A stretch of DNA of 64,000 bases from Thiemannella venezuelensis (GCF_014203605.1 NZ_JACHJJ010000025.1:1-64000); one strand, 5' to 3'; numbered from the stretch's first letter, positions 25,220-34,562 are shown. Program-made: numbers and translations. The notes: generated from the letters alone by a model not told the origin.

Positions 25220-26120
25220 ACTGAGATCGCACCCGGACCTGCCGGCCGCCGGGCAGGACCACCAGGAGCATCGCCCCGGCGATCAGGCCCCCGCCGAGGA
25301 AGACGGTCCAGGTGAGCGACTCGCCGTACGCCAGGGTGGCCAGGGCGGTCACCCAGAGCGGCTGGGCGGACAGGATCACCGCCGCGGGCACCGGCGGGAC
25401 GTGGACCTGGCCGAACGAGCGGGCGAGGAAGCCGAGGGCGCAGGCCACGATGGACAGGTGGCCGAGGATCGCCCAGTCGGCGGGGGTCTCGGGCAGCGTC
25501 AGCCCGTCCGGCACGGCCAGCACCCCCGTCAGGAGGGCGATGACGCCGAGCTGGATCACCGCGATCGCGTAGGCGTCCTGGCGGGCCCGCTCGAAGGCGC
25601 CGAGCACCAGGGTGTGCGCGGAGTACAGCACCGCGGAGAACAGGGTGACGGCGAGCGCGGGCAGGGAGATCTCGGCGCCCTCGGCCCCGCGCAGGATGGT
25701 GAAGACCGTCATCGCGGCCATCGCCAGCGCCACCGCCCACCAGGTCCGCCCCGAGACCCTGGCGCCCAGCACGACCAGCCCGAGGACCGGCGTGATCACC
25801 ACGTAGGAGCCGACGGTGAACCCCGAGACCGACGAGGGCAGGCCGTGCAGGGCCACCGCCTGGGCGGTCTGCCCCACCCCGAACAGCAGGCCGAGCAGGA
25901 TGCCGGTGAACCAGGTGCCCTCCGGAAGCCCCCGCAGGCAGCGCGGGCGCAGCGCCAGCAGCGCCAGTGTGGCCAGGCCGTACCGCTCGGCGACCAGGTC
26001 GGCGACCGGGATGCGTTCGATGAGGTCCTTCATCAGCGGGAAGGCCGACCCCCAGGCGGCGCTGACGAACAGCAGAAGCACGGCTCCCAGCAGGGGCCGG
26101 GGAGCGGTCGCCACTGTCAT
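25218..26120 (-). CDS. EamA/DMT-family exporter
   Basis: The 300-residue protein has ten predicted membrane helices in two EamA repeats (about residues 10-140 and 150-290). It belongs to the drug/metabolite transporter superfamily (RhtA or YdcZ-like), exporters of amino acids, metabolites or drugs driven by proton motive force. The N-terminal FVSAAWGSAFPLMKDL is typical. The substrate is unknown. The gene is upstream of the fad operon on the same strand and separated by 63 bases; a shared function is not evident. Confidence 0.9.
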   Translation of the reverse strand: MTVATAPRPLLGAVLLLFVSAAWGSAFPLMKDLIERIPVADLVAERYGLATLALLALRPRCLRGLPEGTWFTGILLGLLFGVGQTAQAVALHGLPSSVSGFTVGSYVVITPVLGLVVLGARVSGRTWWAVALAMAAMTVFTILRGAEGAEISLPALAVTLFSAVLYSAHTLVLGAFERARQDAYAIAVIQLGVIALLTGVLAVPDGLTLPETPADWAILGHLSIVACALGFLARSFGQVHVPPVPAAVILSAQPLWVTALATLAYGESLTWTVFLGGGLIAGAMLLVVLPGGRQVRVRSQ

Positions 26121-26303
26121 AAGGGAAGAGTGACATCACTGCGAGCAACCATGAGCTGACCCGCAGGATCGGGAGTGGACTGAATACAACCCTGAGTTAA
26201 GGACGTCCCTCCGGCAGGGGAGACCTGCCACCCCGACGGGCTCGCGGGCTACACAGAGTGACAGAGGTCACACCCTGGAGGGTACTTCCCGGGCTATTGG
26301 ATT

Positions 26304-26321
26304 CTCCGTACAATTACGGAG
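26304..26321. promoter_or_regulatory. Inverted repeat upstream of the AurF-like gene
   Basis: CTCCGTA-CAAT-TACGGAG is a perfect 7-bp inverted repeat ending 26 bases before the ATG at 26348. Position and symmetry suggest an operator for the oxygenase-SDR operon. Confidence 0.5.
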
Positions 26322-26347
26322 CAGGACACGCGATGGGAGTGCAGACG

Positions 26348-27340
26348 ATGACACCTGCTCCGAGCACCACCGCAGCCAGGGAGAGCGACCAGACGGTCGC
26401 GGAGAAACGCGCCTACGAGGCTGTCATCGAGCGCCTGTCGAAGGCCTCGGTCGACAAGCACTGGGAGCCCTACGTCGACATCCCCTGGGACGACCCCGAC
26501 TTCCTGGTCCACCAGGACGACCCCCGCTGGGAGCTGCCCTCGGTCGACAAGCTGGGCGGCCACCCGTGGTACCGGGCGCAGCCGCCCGAGGTCCGGGCGA
26601 AGATCGGGCTCTGGCGGGTGGCGACCGCCATGAAGATCGGCCTGCAGTTCGAGAACCTGCTCAAGCGCGGGCTGCTCAACTACGCCTACCGGCTGCCGAA
26701 CGGCTCCCCCGAGTTCCGCTACGTCTACCACGAGACCATCGAAGAGGGACATCACGGGATGATGTTCCAGGAGTTCGTCAACCGCACGAAGCTCCCTATC
26801 AGGGGCATGCCCGGCCCGCTCAGCCTGCTCGCCCAGGTCGCCCCGTGGATCCCGCTGATCTCCACCGAGCTGTTCTTCATCTTCGTGCTCGGCGGCGAGG
26901 ACCCGATCGACCACGTGCAGCGCAAGACCCTCAAGGAAGGCCAGATCAAGCACCCGCTCGAAGAGACCATCATGCGCATCCACATCGCGGAGGAGGCCAG
27001 GCACATCTCCTTCGCCCGGCACTACCTGCGCCGCCGGGTGCCGAGGATGCCGCGCTACCGCCGCTTCGTGCTGGGCCTGGTCTCCCCCGTCGTGCTGGGA
27101 CTCATGGCCAGGATCATGCTCTCCCCGCCCGGGCCGATGATCAGGGCGTTCCGCATCCCGGAGCAGGTCGTCAAGGACGTCTACACGAACAGCCCCGAGG
27201 CCGCGGCGGAGATCCGCGACTCGGTGGGCAAGACCCGGGAGCTCTGCGCCGAGCTGGGCATGATGAACTCGCTCCAGCGCAGGGTCTGGAAGGCCATGCG
27301 GATCTACGACGACCCCCCCACGAAGAGAGCGGCGCGGTGA
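26348..27340 (+). CDS. AurF-like diiron oxygenase
   Basis: The 330-residue protein resembles the AurF (p-aminobenzoate N-oxygenase) family of diiron enzymes. Candidate iron ligands lie in FENLLKRGLLNYAY (Glu102), HETIEEGHHGMMFQ (129-140), STELFF (Glu174) and HIAEEARHISFARH (212-225). Many mycobacterial and actinomycete members act on lipids or unknown substrates, so N-oxygenation is not assured. ATG 26348 has GGGAG at good spacing; ATG 26333 is possible, and a GTG at 26258 would run through the inverted repeat. The stop overlaps the SDR start, so the two enzymes are coupled. Confidence 0.85.
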   Translation: MTPAPSTTAARESDQTVAEKRAYEAVIERLSKASVDKHWEPYVDIPWDDPDFLVHQDDPRWELPSVDKLGGHPWYRAQPPEVRAKIGLWRVATAMKIGLQFENLLKRGLLNYAYRLPNGSPEFRYVYHETIEEGHHGMMFQEFVNRTKLPIRGMPGPLSLLAQVAPWIPLISTELFFIFVLGGEDPIDHVQRKTLKEGQIKHPLEETIMRIHIAEEARHISFARHYLRRRVPRMPRYRRFVLGLVSPVVLGLMARIMLSPPGPMIRAFRIPEQVVKDVYTNSPEAAAEIRDSVGKTRELCAELGMMNSLQRRVWKAMRIYDDPPTKRAAR

Positions 27341-28209
27341 GCGGAGCAGCGGAGAACGGCGGAACGGCCGGCGGGGACGGCACGGGTGCGCGCACCGGCG
27401 CGGCCGGGGGCAGGGCCAGGACCGCGATCGTGACGGGGGGCGCGTCCGGCATCGGCCGGGCGGTCTGCCGGGAGCTGAGCAGGCGCGGCGTGCACGTGGT
27501 CGCCGCCGACCTCGACGAGGCGGGGGCCGAGCGCACGGCCAAGGAGTTCGGCTGCGCGAGCGCCGGGCTCGACGTCACCGACGCGCGGGCGGTGCGGGAG
27601 CTCGTCGAGCGGGTGAGACGCGAGCGCGGCCGGCTGGACTTCGTGTTCAACAACGCCGGGATCGCGGTCGGCGGCACCGCCGACGAGCTCACCCTCGACC
27701 ACTGGGACCGCACGATCGACGTGAACCTGCGGGGCGTGGTGCACGGCGTGCACGCCGCCTATCCGATCATGCTGGAGCAGGGCCACGGCCACATCGTGAA
27801 CACCGCCTCGCTGGCCGGACTGACCCCCGCTCCGCTGATGCTGCCCTACACCGCGACCAAGCACGCGGTGGTCGGGCTCTCGCTCGCGCTCCGGGCCGAG
27901 GCGCGCGCGCACGGCGTGCGGGTGAGTGTGGTCTGCCCCGGATTCACCGACACCCCGCTGCTGGACCACGCCAACCCCGGCCTGCCGCAGACCGCCACGG
28001 GCTCCGGCGCCCGCGAGTCGGCGACCAGGACCATGGGACGGCTCTACTCCGTCGACGCCCTGGCCGCGGACATCATGCGGGGCGTGGCGCGGAACAGGGC
28101 GCTCATCGTGGCCCCGGCCTCGGGCCGGTTGGCCTGGCGGGGGGTACGGCTCTCGCCCTCGGCCGCGGTCCGGGTGGCCGCGCTCGCCGTACGGCGCCTG
28201 CGCGGCTGA
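27337..28209 (+). CDS. Short-chain dehydrogenase/reductase
   Basis: The 290-residue SDR has the cofactor motif VTGGASGIGRA near residue 34, NNAGIAVGG near 107 and the catalytic serine in IVNTASLAG. YTATKHAVVG holds the YxxxK pair. A Gly/Ala-rich N-terminal extension of about 28 residues precedes the fold. The GTG start overlaps the stop of the AurF-like gene (GTGA). The enzyme probably oxidises or reduces an alcohol/ketone in the same pathway as the oxygenase. It ends before a strong bidirectional hairpin. Confidence 0.92.
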   Translation: MSGAAENGGTAGGDGTGARTGAAGGRARTAIVTGGASGIGRAVCRELSRRGVHVVAADLDEAGAERTAKEFGCASAGLDVTDARAVRELVERVRRERGRLDFVFNNAGIAVGGTADELTLDHWDRTIDVNLRGVVHGVHAAYPIMLEQGHGHIVNTASLAGLTPAPLMLPYTATKHAVVGLSLALRAEARAHGVRVSVVCPGFTDTPLLDHANPGLPQTATGSGARESATRTMGRLYSVDALAADIMRGVARNRALIVAPASGRLAWRGVRLSPSAAVRVAALAVRRLRG

Positions 28210-28310
28210 GCCGCCGTCAAGTCCACCCGCCAGGTCCGCACGTCAGGTCCGCCCGCCCGGCCCGCGCCTCCGGCCCGTACGGCGGTGCGGCCGGGCCCTC
28301 CGAGCGGCGT

Positions 28311-28354
28311 ACGGCCGTCCGGGATCCATGTCGGGTTGCCTCCCGGACGGCCGT
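28311..28354. terminator. Bidirectional terminator hairpin
   Basis: ACGGCCGTCCGGGA at 28311-28324 is repeated in perfect inverted form at 28341-28354 with a 16-base loop. It lies between two convergent genes and should stop transcription from both sides. Confidence 0.8.
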
Positions 28355-28367
28355 GCGTCCTGAGCCG

Positions 28368-29756
28368 TCAGCGCTCCCCGGAGGTCCCCAGGTTCCCGGC
28401 GAGCAACTCGATCAGGGGCTCACGGCGCACGCAGGACGACAGTGCGAACGAGTCGGCCAGCGCGAGCAGCTCCTCGTCGGACAGGCCCTTGAACAGGGCG
28501 GCGTACTCCGGCAGCAGCGCCTGCGCGATCAGGATGTGCCGGACGAGGTCGTCGGTCTGGTAGCGGGCCCCCCACGGGTAGGCGTCCCAGTCCGGGAACT
28601 CGGCGGCCACCAGCTCGTGCAGCGGCGCGAGGACGTCCGCCGACTCCTCCATGGTGGAGCCCCACCGGTCGGCGCCGAGCCGGTTCTTCTTGGCGATGAA
28701 CGGCCCGAACCGCTCCAGGTACGGCCCGGCCGGGTCCGCGGTCACCAGGCCCTGCAGCCCGACGTCCTTGTAGGTCCAGAGCGACCAGCCGGCCCCGTGC
28801 GCGTCGTAGATCTCCAGCTGGTCCCGGAGGATCTGGTAGCGCTGGGCGTCCACCTCCGGGTCCCCGGTGTAGACGGGCCCGAACTCCCCCACCCAGATCG
28901 GCGTGCCGGTCTGGCGCTGGAAGACCGTGCGCTTGTCGAAGGTCCGTTCCAGCCGCTCCCGGTCCACCCACTCGCCCCGGGTGCGGCCGGGGTACGGCCC
29001 GCCGTGCGCGAAGCCGGCCAGGGCGTAGTCGTGGCAGACGAAGACGGTGTTCTCGTAGACCTCATGGAAGATCGAGAAGTCGGTGGAGTAGGTGTTGCCG
29101 TCGAGGAAGAGCGCGTGGTCCGGGTCGGCGGCGCGCACCGCCTTGACCAGCCGGTCGTAGAACGGGCCGATCGCGCGGCCGGTGGGGTCGCCGGGCTCGT
29201 TGACCGGGTTGTACCCGGCCACCCAGGGGTTGCCCCTGTACCGGTCGGCCATGACCTCCCACAGGTGGACGACCCGGTCCTGGAAGTGGCGGTGCCGCCA
29301 GAAGGAGGCCACGTGCGTCGGGTTGTCGGAGTGCCAGTGCTGGTTCTGCGAGCCCGGCACCGCGTGCAGGTCGATCACGCTGTAGATGCCGTACCGGCCG
29401 AGCAGCTCGATCACCCGGTCCAGGTGGCGGAAGCCGTGCTCGATGATCTCCAAAGGCCGGTCGTCGGACTCGAAGTGGCGGTAGTTGACCGGGATCCGCA
29501 CGCAGTTCATGCCGATCCCGCTGAGCAGCGCCGCGTCGGCCTCGGTGAACAGCGACGTCAGCAGCCGGTCGAAGAACAGCTCGGCGCGGTCCTCGCCGAT
29601 CGCCTCGGCCACGGCCTCGCGCATCGCGGACTCGTTGGCGGGGTAGCCGGTGATGAAGTTCTCCATGTTCATCCAGCCCCCGAGGCCCACTCCGCGCAGC
29701 CGGACGGGGGTGCCGTCGGCGGTGACGAGGCGGGTTCCGGACACATGCAGGGTCAC
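28368..29756 (-). CDS. Cytosolic GH5 glycoside hydrolase
   Basis: This 462-residue protein has the glycoside hydrolase family 5 barrel. The acid/base is Glu187 in GYNPVNEPGDP and the nucleophile Glu291 in WVGEFGPVY. Other GH5 landmarks are the N-terminal RGVGLGGW and the substrate-binding HAVPGSQNQ. No signal peptide is present, so it acts inside the cell on imported beta-linked oligosaccharides, not on polymers outside. It starts at GTG 29756, four bases after the permease stop, as the last gene of the sugar ABC operon. Confidence 0.92.
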   Translation of the reverse strand: MTLHVSGTRLVTADGTPVRLRGVGLGGWMNMENFITGYPANESAMREAVAEAIGEDRAELFFDRLLTSLFTEADAALLSGIGMNCVRIPVNYRHFESDDRPLEIIEHGFRHLDRVIELLGRYGIYSVIDLHAVPGSQNQHWHSDNPTHVASFWRHRHFQDRVVHLWEVMADRYRGNPWVAGYNPVNEPGDPTGRAIGPFYDRLVKAVRAADPDHALFLDGNTYSTDFSIFHEVYENTVFVCHDYALAGFAHGGPYPGRTRGEWVDRERLERTFDKRTVFQRQTGTPIWVGEFGPVYTGDPEVDAQRYQILRDQLEIYDAHGAGWSLWTYKDVGLQGLVTADPAGPYLERFGPFIAKKNRLGADRWGSTMEESADVLAPLHELVAAEFPDWDAYPWGARYQTDDLVRHILIAQALLPEYAALFKGLSDEELLALADSFALSSCVRREPLIELLAGNLGTSGER

Positions 29757-29760
29757 GCGT

Positions 29761-30612
29761 TCATCCCTTCGTAGCTCCAGCGGTCAGTCCGCTGATCAGG
29801 TGTCGTTCGGCGACCGCGTAGAAACCCAGCGCGGGCACCATGGCCAGGACGACGTAGGCGAGGGTCCGGGCGATGTCGCTGGAGTACTGTCCCTGGAACT
29901 GCTGGACGCCCAGCGGGACGGTCCACCAGTCGGGGTCGTTGAACACCGCCAGCGGCAGGAAGAAGTTGTTCCAGCTGGCCACGATCGCCAGCACCGAGAC
30001 GGTGGCGAGAGCGGGCCTGGCCATCGGCAGCAGGATGCGCCAGAAGACGCCGAACGGCGTGCAGCCGTCGATGACGGCGGCCTCCTCCACCTCGCGCGGG
30101 ACCCCGGCGAAGAAGCCGCGCAGGATGATGATCGTCATCGGCAGGCCGAACGCGGCCTGGACCAGGACCACCCCCAGCGGGTTGTCCAGCAGCCCGAAGG
30201 CGCGCATCAGGACGAAGAGCGGCAGGATCGCCACCGCGAACGGGAACATCAGGCCGGCCGTGAAGACCGTGAAGAGCAGTTCCCTGCCCCGGAACGCGAA
30301 GCGCGCGAACGCGAACGCGGCCAGCGCCGAGAGCCCCACGACGAGCACCGTGGTGGCCAGCGCGATGAGGACGCTGTTGGCGACCTGCCGCCAGAAGGAG
30401 CCCGAGGCGAGCACCTCGGTGTAGTTCTCCGGGTGCCAGGGCGCGGGCAGCCCGAACGGGTTGGTGGCGAGCTGGGCGTTGTCCTTGAACCCGCCGAGCA
30501 GGCCGAACAGGAGCGGGACGAGGACGAGCACGGCCAGGGTCCCGGCCAGCAGGTGCAGGGAGACCCCCTTGGCGCGCGACGGCCCGGCGGGGCGGCGACG
30601 GCGGCTGCTCAT
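29761..30612 (-). CDS. Sugar ABC transporter permease (MalG type)
   Basis: The 283-residue inner-membrane permease of the CUT1 family has six membrane helices. The EAA loop that contacts the ATPase reads EEAAVIDGCTPFGVFWRILLP. The start at 30612 overlaps the MalF-type gene (ATGA). The operon lacks its own ATPase gene, so a shared ATPase such as MsiK is expected, as in other actinomycetes. Confidence 0.93.
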   Translation of the reverse strand: MSSRRRRPAGPSRAKGVSLHLLAGTLAVLVLVPLLFGLLGGFKDNAQLATNPFGLPAPWHPENYTEVLASGSFWRQVANSVLIALATTVLVVGLSALAAFAFARFAFRGRELLFTVFTAGLMFPFAVAILPLFVLMRAFGLLDNPLGVVLVQAAFGLPMTIIILRGFFAGVPREVEEAAVIDGCTPFGVFWRILLPMARPALATVSVLAIVASWNNFFLPLAVFNDPDWWTVPLGVQQFQGQYSSDIARTLAYVVLAMVPALGFYAVAERHLISGLTAGATKG

Positions 30613-31607
30613 CGGTGGTCTCCCATCGTGGTGACGGCGCCCTGGGTGTCGCGCCGCATGACGAAGCGCAGGTAGGCCAGGGCGAAGATCATGCTGAGGA
30701 GGAACATCACCACGCTGATCGCGCTGGCGTAGCCGATCTGGGTGCGCTTGAAGCCGAACTGGAACATGGTCACGGCCAGCGTCTCGGAGGCGTGGTCGGG
30801 TCCTCCTCCGGTGAGCACCCAGACCAGGTCGAAGAGCTGGACCGTGCCGATGATGGAGAGGAAGGCGGCGATGCGGACGGTCGGGCCGAGCAGCGGGAGC
30901 GTGACGTGGCGGAACTGCTCCCAGGCGGTGGCGCCGTCGATGGCGGCGGCCTCGCCGAGCTCTCTGGGGATGCCCTGCCTCCCGGCCAGGAACAGGATCA
31001 TGTAGAAGCCGAAGTACTTCCAGGTCATGACGGCGAAGAGGGCGGGGATGACCGTGGACGGGTCGGCGAGCCAGGCGCGTTCCAGTTCCTCCAGGCCGAC
31101 CGCGCGCAGGAGCTGGTTGGCCAGGCCGGTCTCCGGCGAGAGGATGAGCGAGAACAGCACGCCGGTGATCACTTCGGACAGGACGTAGGGCGCGAAGAAC
31201 AGCAGCCGGTAGACCGCCCTGCCGCGCATCCGCTGGTTGAGCAGGAGCGCCAGTCCCAGGGCGAACGGGAGCTGGACCAGCAGCGACAGGACGATGATGA
31301 TCAGGGCGTTCCGCAGGTCGCCGTGGAAGACGTCGCTGTCGAAGAGGCGGGTGAAGTTGTCGAAGCCGATGAAGTCCTCGGGCCACCCGCCCAGTCCGTT
31401 CCAGCGGAACAGGCTGGTGTACGCCGCGATCGCGATGGGGGCCAGCACCAGCAGGCCGTACAGCACGAAGGCGGGGGCGATGAAGAGGGCGACGGTCGCC
31501 AGGCCCCGCAGGCGGCGGCGCCGTACCGCGGCGGGGCGCGGGCGCGCGGGGGAGACTCCGGCCTGCGGCCGCTTCTCCGGGCGCTCCGTCAACGCCGGAT
31601 GTGTCAT
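30609..31607 (-). CDS. Sugar ABC transporter permease (MalF type)
   Basis: The 332-residue permease of the CUT1 family has about six membrane helices after a basic, proline-rich cytosolic N-terminus of 35 residues. The EAA motif is GEAAAIDGATAWEQFRHVTLP. ATG 31607 is preceded by CGGAGC. It forms the channel together with the MalG-type partner and receives substrate from the lipoprotein encoded upstream. Confidence 0.93.
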   Translation of the reverse strand: MTHPALTERPEKRPQAGVSPARPRPAAVRRRRLRGLATVALFIAPAFVLYGLLVLAPIAIAAYTSLFRWNGLGGWPEDFIGFDNFTRLFDSDVFHGDLRNALIIIVLSLLVQLPFALGLALLLNQRMRGRAVYRLLFFAPYVLSEVITGVLFSLILSPETGLANQLLRAVGLEELERAWLADPSTVIPALFAVMTWKYFGFYMILFLAGRQGIPRELGEAAAIDGATAWEQFRHVTLPLLGPTVRIAAFLSIIGTVQLFDLVWVLTGGGPDHASETLAVTMFQFGFKRTQIGYASAISVVMFLLSMIFALAYLRFVMRRDTQGAVTTMGDHR

Positions 31608-31693
31608 GTGGGTTGCTCCGTGTCGGGGGGCGGTACGGCGGGCGGGCCTGCTCGCGGCCCGCCCGCCGTACCGGATCTCACTGGCGGATGCCG

Positions 31694-32986
31694 CTATCCT
31701 TCGGCCTTGGCCGTCTCGGTGATGGCGGCCGCGACCTCTTCGGGCGTCTTCGACCCCGCGATGAGCCCGGCCACGCTGTCGTTGATCTCCTGGCCGACCG
31801 CGGGCGGGTAGGCCTGGTCCAGGTAGAGCTGGAAGCCGGTCGCGCCGGCCAGCGTGGTGGCCACGGTCTTGAGGTTGGCGTCCTTGATCGCCTCTTCGGC
31901 GCCCGTCTGGGACGGGAGCCCGGCGCCGGACTCCACGAACTTCTTCTGGTTCTCCATCTGGGAGATGAACTTCAGGAAGTCCACCGCCTCGGCCGGGGCG
32001 TCCGCGCCGACGGCGAAGCCGTTGCCGCCGCCGAGCGCCTCGGTGGCCGCGCCCTGGCCGCCCTCGACCGCGGGGAAGGGGAAGAAGCCGAGGTCCTCGC
32101 CGATGCCGCCGCCGGCGTCCTTCTCCACCGCCGGGGCCCACTGGCCCATCAGCTCCATGCCGGCCTTGCCGCCGCCCACCAGGGCCGCCTGCCCGTCGGG
32201 CGTGCTGTAGGCCGCGTTGGCGAAGCCCTTCTGGAAGGGCTCCAGGTCGGCGAGCTCCTTGAGCTTCCGGCCGGCGTCGACGAAGCCGGGCCCGGTGAAG
32301 TCGTGGGTGGTCGCCGCCTGCTTGAGCGCGTCGAGCCCGGCCGTCCGCATGGCGAGGTAGGTCCAGTAGTAGTGGCCGGGCCACTTCTCCTTGCCGGCCA
32401 GGGCGATGGGGGTGGTCCCCGCGGCCTTGAGCTTCTTGACGGTGTCGAGGAAGGCCGACCAGGTCGCGGGCGGCTCGGTGACACCGGCCTCGGCGAAGAG
32501 CTTCTTGTTGTACCAGAAGCCCACCATGCCGACGTCGACGGGGATCCCGTAGGTCTTGCCGTCGATCTGGTAGGCGGCGAGCGCCGCCGGGGTGAACGTC
32601 CCGATCGCGTCCGCGTCCACGCTGAGGTCCTTGATGATCCCGGCGTCGAGCTGCTGCTTGAGCACGCCCCCGCCCCAGGTCGAGAAGATGTCGGGAGCGC
32701 TGGCCGCCGTGGTGACGGTGGCCATCTTGGACTTGAACGCGTCGTTCTCCAGGGAGGTCACCTGGATGGTGACGTTCGGGTGCTGGGCCTGGTACGCCTT
32801 GACCCACCCGTCGTAGATCGTCTTGTTGGGCTCTGTGGTGCCGATGTGCCACCAGTCAATGGTGACCTTTCCTCCCGAGGCGGCCTCCGGGTCGCTCTCC
32901 GACCCGCCGCCGCAGCCTGCGAGGAGGAGGGAGGCCGCCGTTACCGCCGCACCCATGACCACCACACCGCGCCGACGCAGTGACAT
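31694..32986 (-). CDS. Sugar-binding lipoprotein of ABC transporter
   Basis: This extracytoplasmic solute-binding protein (family 1, 430 residues) has a lipoprotein signal peptide with lipobox LLLAGC around residue 24; the cysteine is lipidated and anchors it to the membrane. The mature part shows the two-lobed binding-protein pattern (FWYNKKLF, GFAVGADAPAEA, GLPS). ATG 32986 is chosen because AAAGGA lies nine bases upstream; ATG 32995 would touch that site. The cytosolic GH5 enzyme in the same operon suggests a beta-linked oligosaccharide as ligand. Confidence 0.93.
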   Translation of the reverse strand: MSLRRRGVVVMGAAVTAASLLLAGCGGGSESDPEAASGGKVTIDWWHIGTTEPNKTIYDGWVKAYQAQHPNVTIQVTSLENDAFKSKMATVTTAASAPDIFSTWGGGVLKQQLDAGIIKDLSVDADAIGTFTPAALAAYQIDGKTYGIPVDVGMVGFWYNKKLFAEAGVTEPPATWSAFLDTVKKLKAAGTTPIALAGKEKWPGHYYWTYLAMRTAGLDALKQAATTHDFTGPGFVDAGRKLKELADLEPFQKGFANAAYSTPDGQAALVGGGKAGMELMGQWAPAVEKDAGGGIGEDLGFFPFPAVEGGQGAATEALGGGNGFAVGADAPAEAVDFLKFISQMENQKKFVESGAGLPSQTGAEEAIKDANLKTVATTLAGATGFQLYLDQAYPPAVGQEINDSVAGLIAGSKTPEEVAAAITETAKAEG

Positions 32987-33013
32987 CGCCGTCATTCCTT
33001 TCCGCGTCGCGTT

Positions 33014-33149
33014 GAAATATTTCGGTTAACCCCCGAATGTTTCGTGCCCGAAGCCTAGGTAAAATGCGAGTTACGCGTCAATAGAGGGCCCGGACACAGC
33101 TCGGCATCGATGATCCGACCGGGCACTCTCAGGTTCCGAAAGTTTCGGA
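33014..33149. promoter_or_regulatory. LacI-type operators in the divergent promoter region
   Basis: TCCGAAA-G-TTTCGGA at 33135-33149 is a perfect palindrome with one central base, 14 bases before the LacI gene. GAAATATTTC at 33014-33023 is a second perfect palindrome, 27 bases before the lipoprotein gene. The two sites flank the region that must contain both promoters and suit repression of uptake genes and of the repressor itself. Confidence 0.65.
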
Positions 33150-33162
33150 TAGACTGCCGCGC

Positions 33163-34176
33163 ATGTCCAGCAAGAGGCGGGTAACGATCGCTCAGATCGC
33201 GGAAGAGGCCGGGGTCTCGATCCCCACGGTGTCCAAGGTCATCAACGGCAGGCCCGAAGTGGCCCCCGCAACCCGCCACCGGGTCGAGCGACTGCTCCAC
33301 AAGCACGGCTACCAGCGCCGGGTCAGCCAGGACGAGGGCCCCGCCGGCCTGGTCGACCTGGTCTTCGCCGAGATCGAGAGCCCGTGGGCCATGGAGATCG
33401 TGCGCGGCGCCGAGGACGCCGCCCACGAGGCGGGCGCCAGCGTCGTCATCTCCGTGCTGCACACCCACGCGGGCCCGGGCCGCGACTGGCTGGAGCGGCT
33501 CGCCGCCCGGCGCACCGACGGGGTGGTGATCGTCGCCTCCAAACTCTCCTCGACGGTCCAGGCGCAGCTCAGCGCCCGGTCGCTGCCGTTCGTCGTGGTC
33601 GATCCCGAGGGCGAGCCCGCACCCGGCGTCGTCTCGGTCGGCGCGACCAACTGGCACGGCGGCCTGGCCGCCACCCGGCACCTGCTGGAGCTGGGCCACC
33701 GGCGGATCGGCATGATCAGCGGTCCCGCCGACATGCTCTGCAGCCAGGCCCGGATCGACGGCTACCGCGCCGCGCTGGAGACCGCGGGCATCGAGGCGGC
33801 GCCCGAGCTCATCCGCCGCGGCACCTTCCTGGTCGACTCCGGGCACGACCACGGCCACGGCCTGCTCTCCCTCGACGACCCGCCGACCGCGATCTTCGCC
33901 GGGAGCGACCTGCAGGCCTTCGGCGTCTTCGAGGCGGCCCGGCAGCGCGGGCTGCGCGTCCCCGAGGACCTGTCCGTGGTCGGCTTCGACGACCTGCCGC
34001 TCTCCCGCTCGGCCTGGCCGCCGCTGACCACCGTCCGCCAGCCGCTGCAGGAGATGGCCGCGCTGGCCACCCGGACCGTGCTGGGCATAGGCCGCGGGGA
34101 GACGCCCGAGCTCCGGCGGGTGGAGCTGGCCACCGAGCTCATCGTCCGCGAGAGCACCGCCCCGCCCCGGTCCTGA
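33163..34176 (+). CDS. LacI-family repressor
   Basis: The 337-residue regulator has an N-terminal helix-turn-helix and hinge (TIAQIAEEAGVSIPTVSKVINGR at residues 8-30) and a periplasmic-binding-protein-like sensor domain. It is divergent from the sugar transport operon and should repress it until the imported sugar or its breakdown product binds. Two palindromic operator candidates lie in the shared upstream region. Confidence 0.94.
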   Translation: MSSKRRVTIAQIAEEAGVSIPTVSKVINGRPEVAPATRHRVERLLHKHGYQRRVSQDEGPAGLVDLVFAEIESPWAMEIVRGAEDAAHEAGASVVISVLHTHAGPGRDWLERLAARRTDGVVIVASKLSSTVQAQLSARSLPFVVVDPEGEPAPGVVSVGATNWHGGLAATRHLLELGHRRIGMISGPADMLCSQARIDGYRAALETAGIEAAPELIRRGTFLVDSGHDHGHGLLSLDDPPTAIFAGSDLQAFGVFEAARQRGLRVPEDLSVVGFDDLPLSRSAWPPLTTVRQPLQEMAALATRTVLGIGRGETPELRRVELATELIVRESTAPPRS

Positions 34177-34298
34177 CACCGGCGTGCGGACCCCCGGCCA
34201 CGCGGGAACCCCCCCCCGGCCGGCGGGCCCGTCCGTGTTTCCCGCACGGCTTAACGGACATAAGGGCATATAAGCGAAATATGCCTCGGGGGTTTCCG

Positions 34299-34538
34299 AT
34301 GAGTTCCAAGTCGCGCCAGACGAAGGCCCAGCACGAACAGAAGAGGGCGGAGCCGGTCCGCAAAGGTCCGGGTCCGGTGACCTCCGCCCAGCTCCGCGAG
34401 GAGCGGGGCGGAGGCGTCCGGGGCGGCGGCAGGAGCGGCGGCGGGCCTCAGGCGCAGCGCCAGACCGAGCGCCTGGCCAAGCAGTCGATGCCGCTCCGCC
34501 GGGCGCAGCGCGCCGGGACCGACAACCGCCAGCCCTGA
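34299..34538 (+). CDS. Small basic disordered protein
   Basis: The 79-residue protein is rich in Arg, Gln, Gly and Lys, with a low-complexity GGGVRGGGRSGGG stretch in the middle. It has no membrane segment and probably no stable fold; RNA or DNA binding is possible from charge alone. ATG 34299 follows CGGGGG at usable spacing; ATG 34281 in frame would add six residues. It is followed at once by a strong terminator hairpin, which supports a short single-gene transcript. Confidence 0.55.
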   Translation: MSSKSRQTKAQHEQKRAEPVRKGPGPVTSAQLREERGGGVRGGGRSGGGPQAQRQTERLAKQSMPLRRAQRAGTDNRQP

Positions 34539-34562
34539 CGCCGCCCGGCACGGCGCCGTCCC

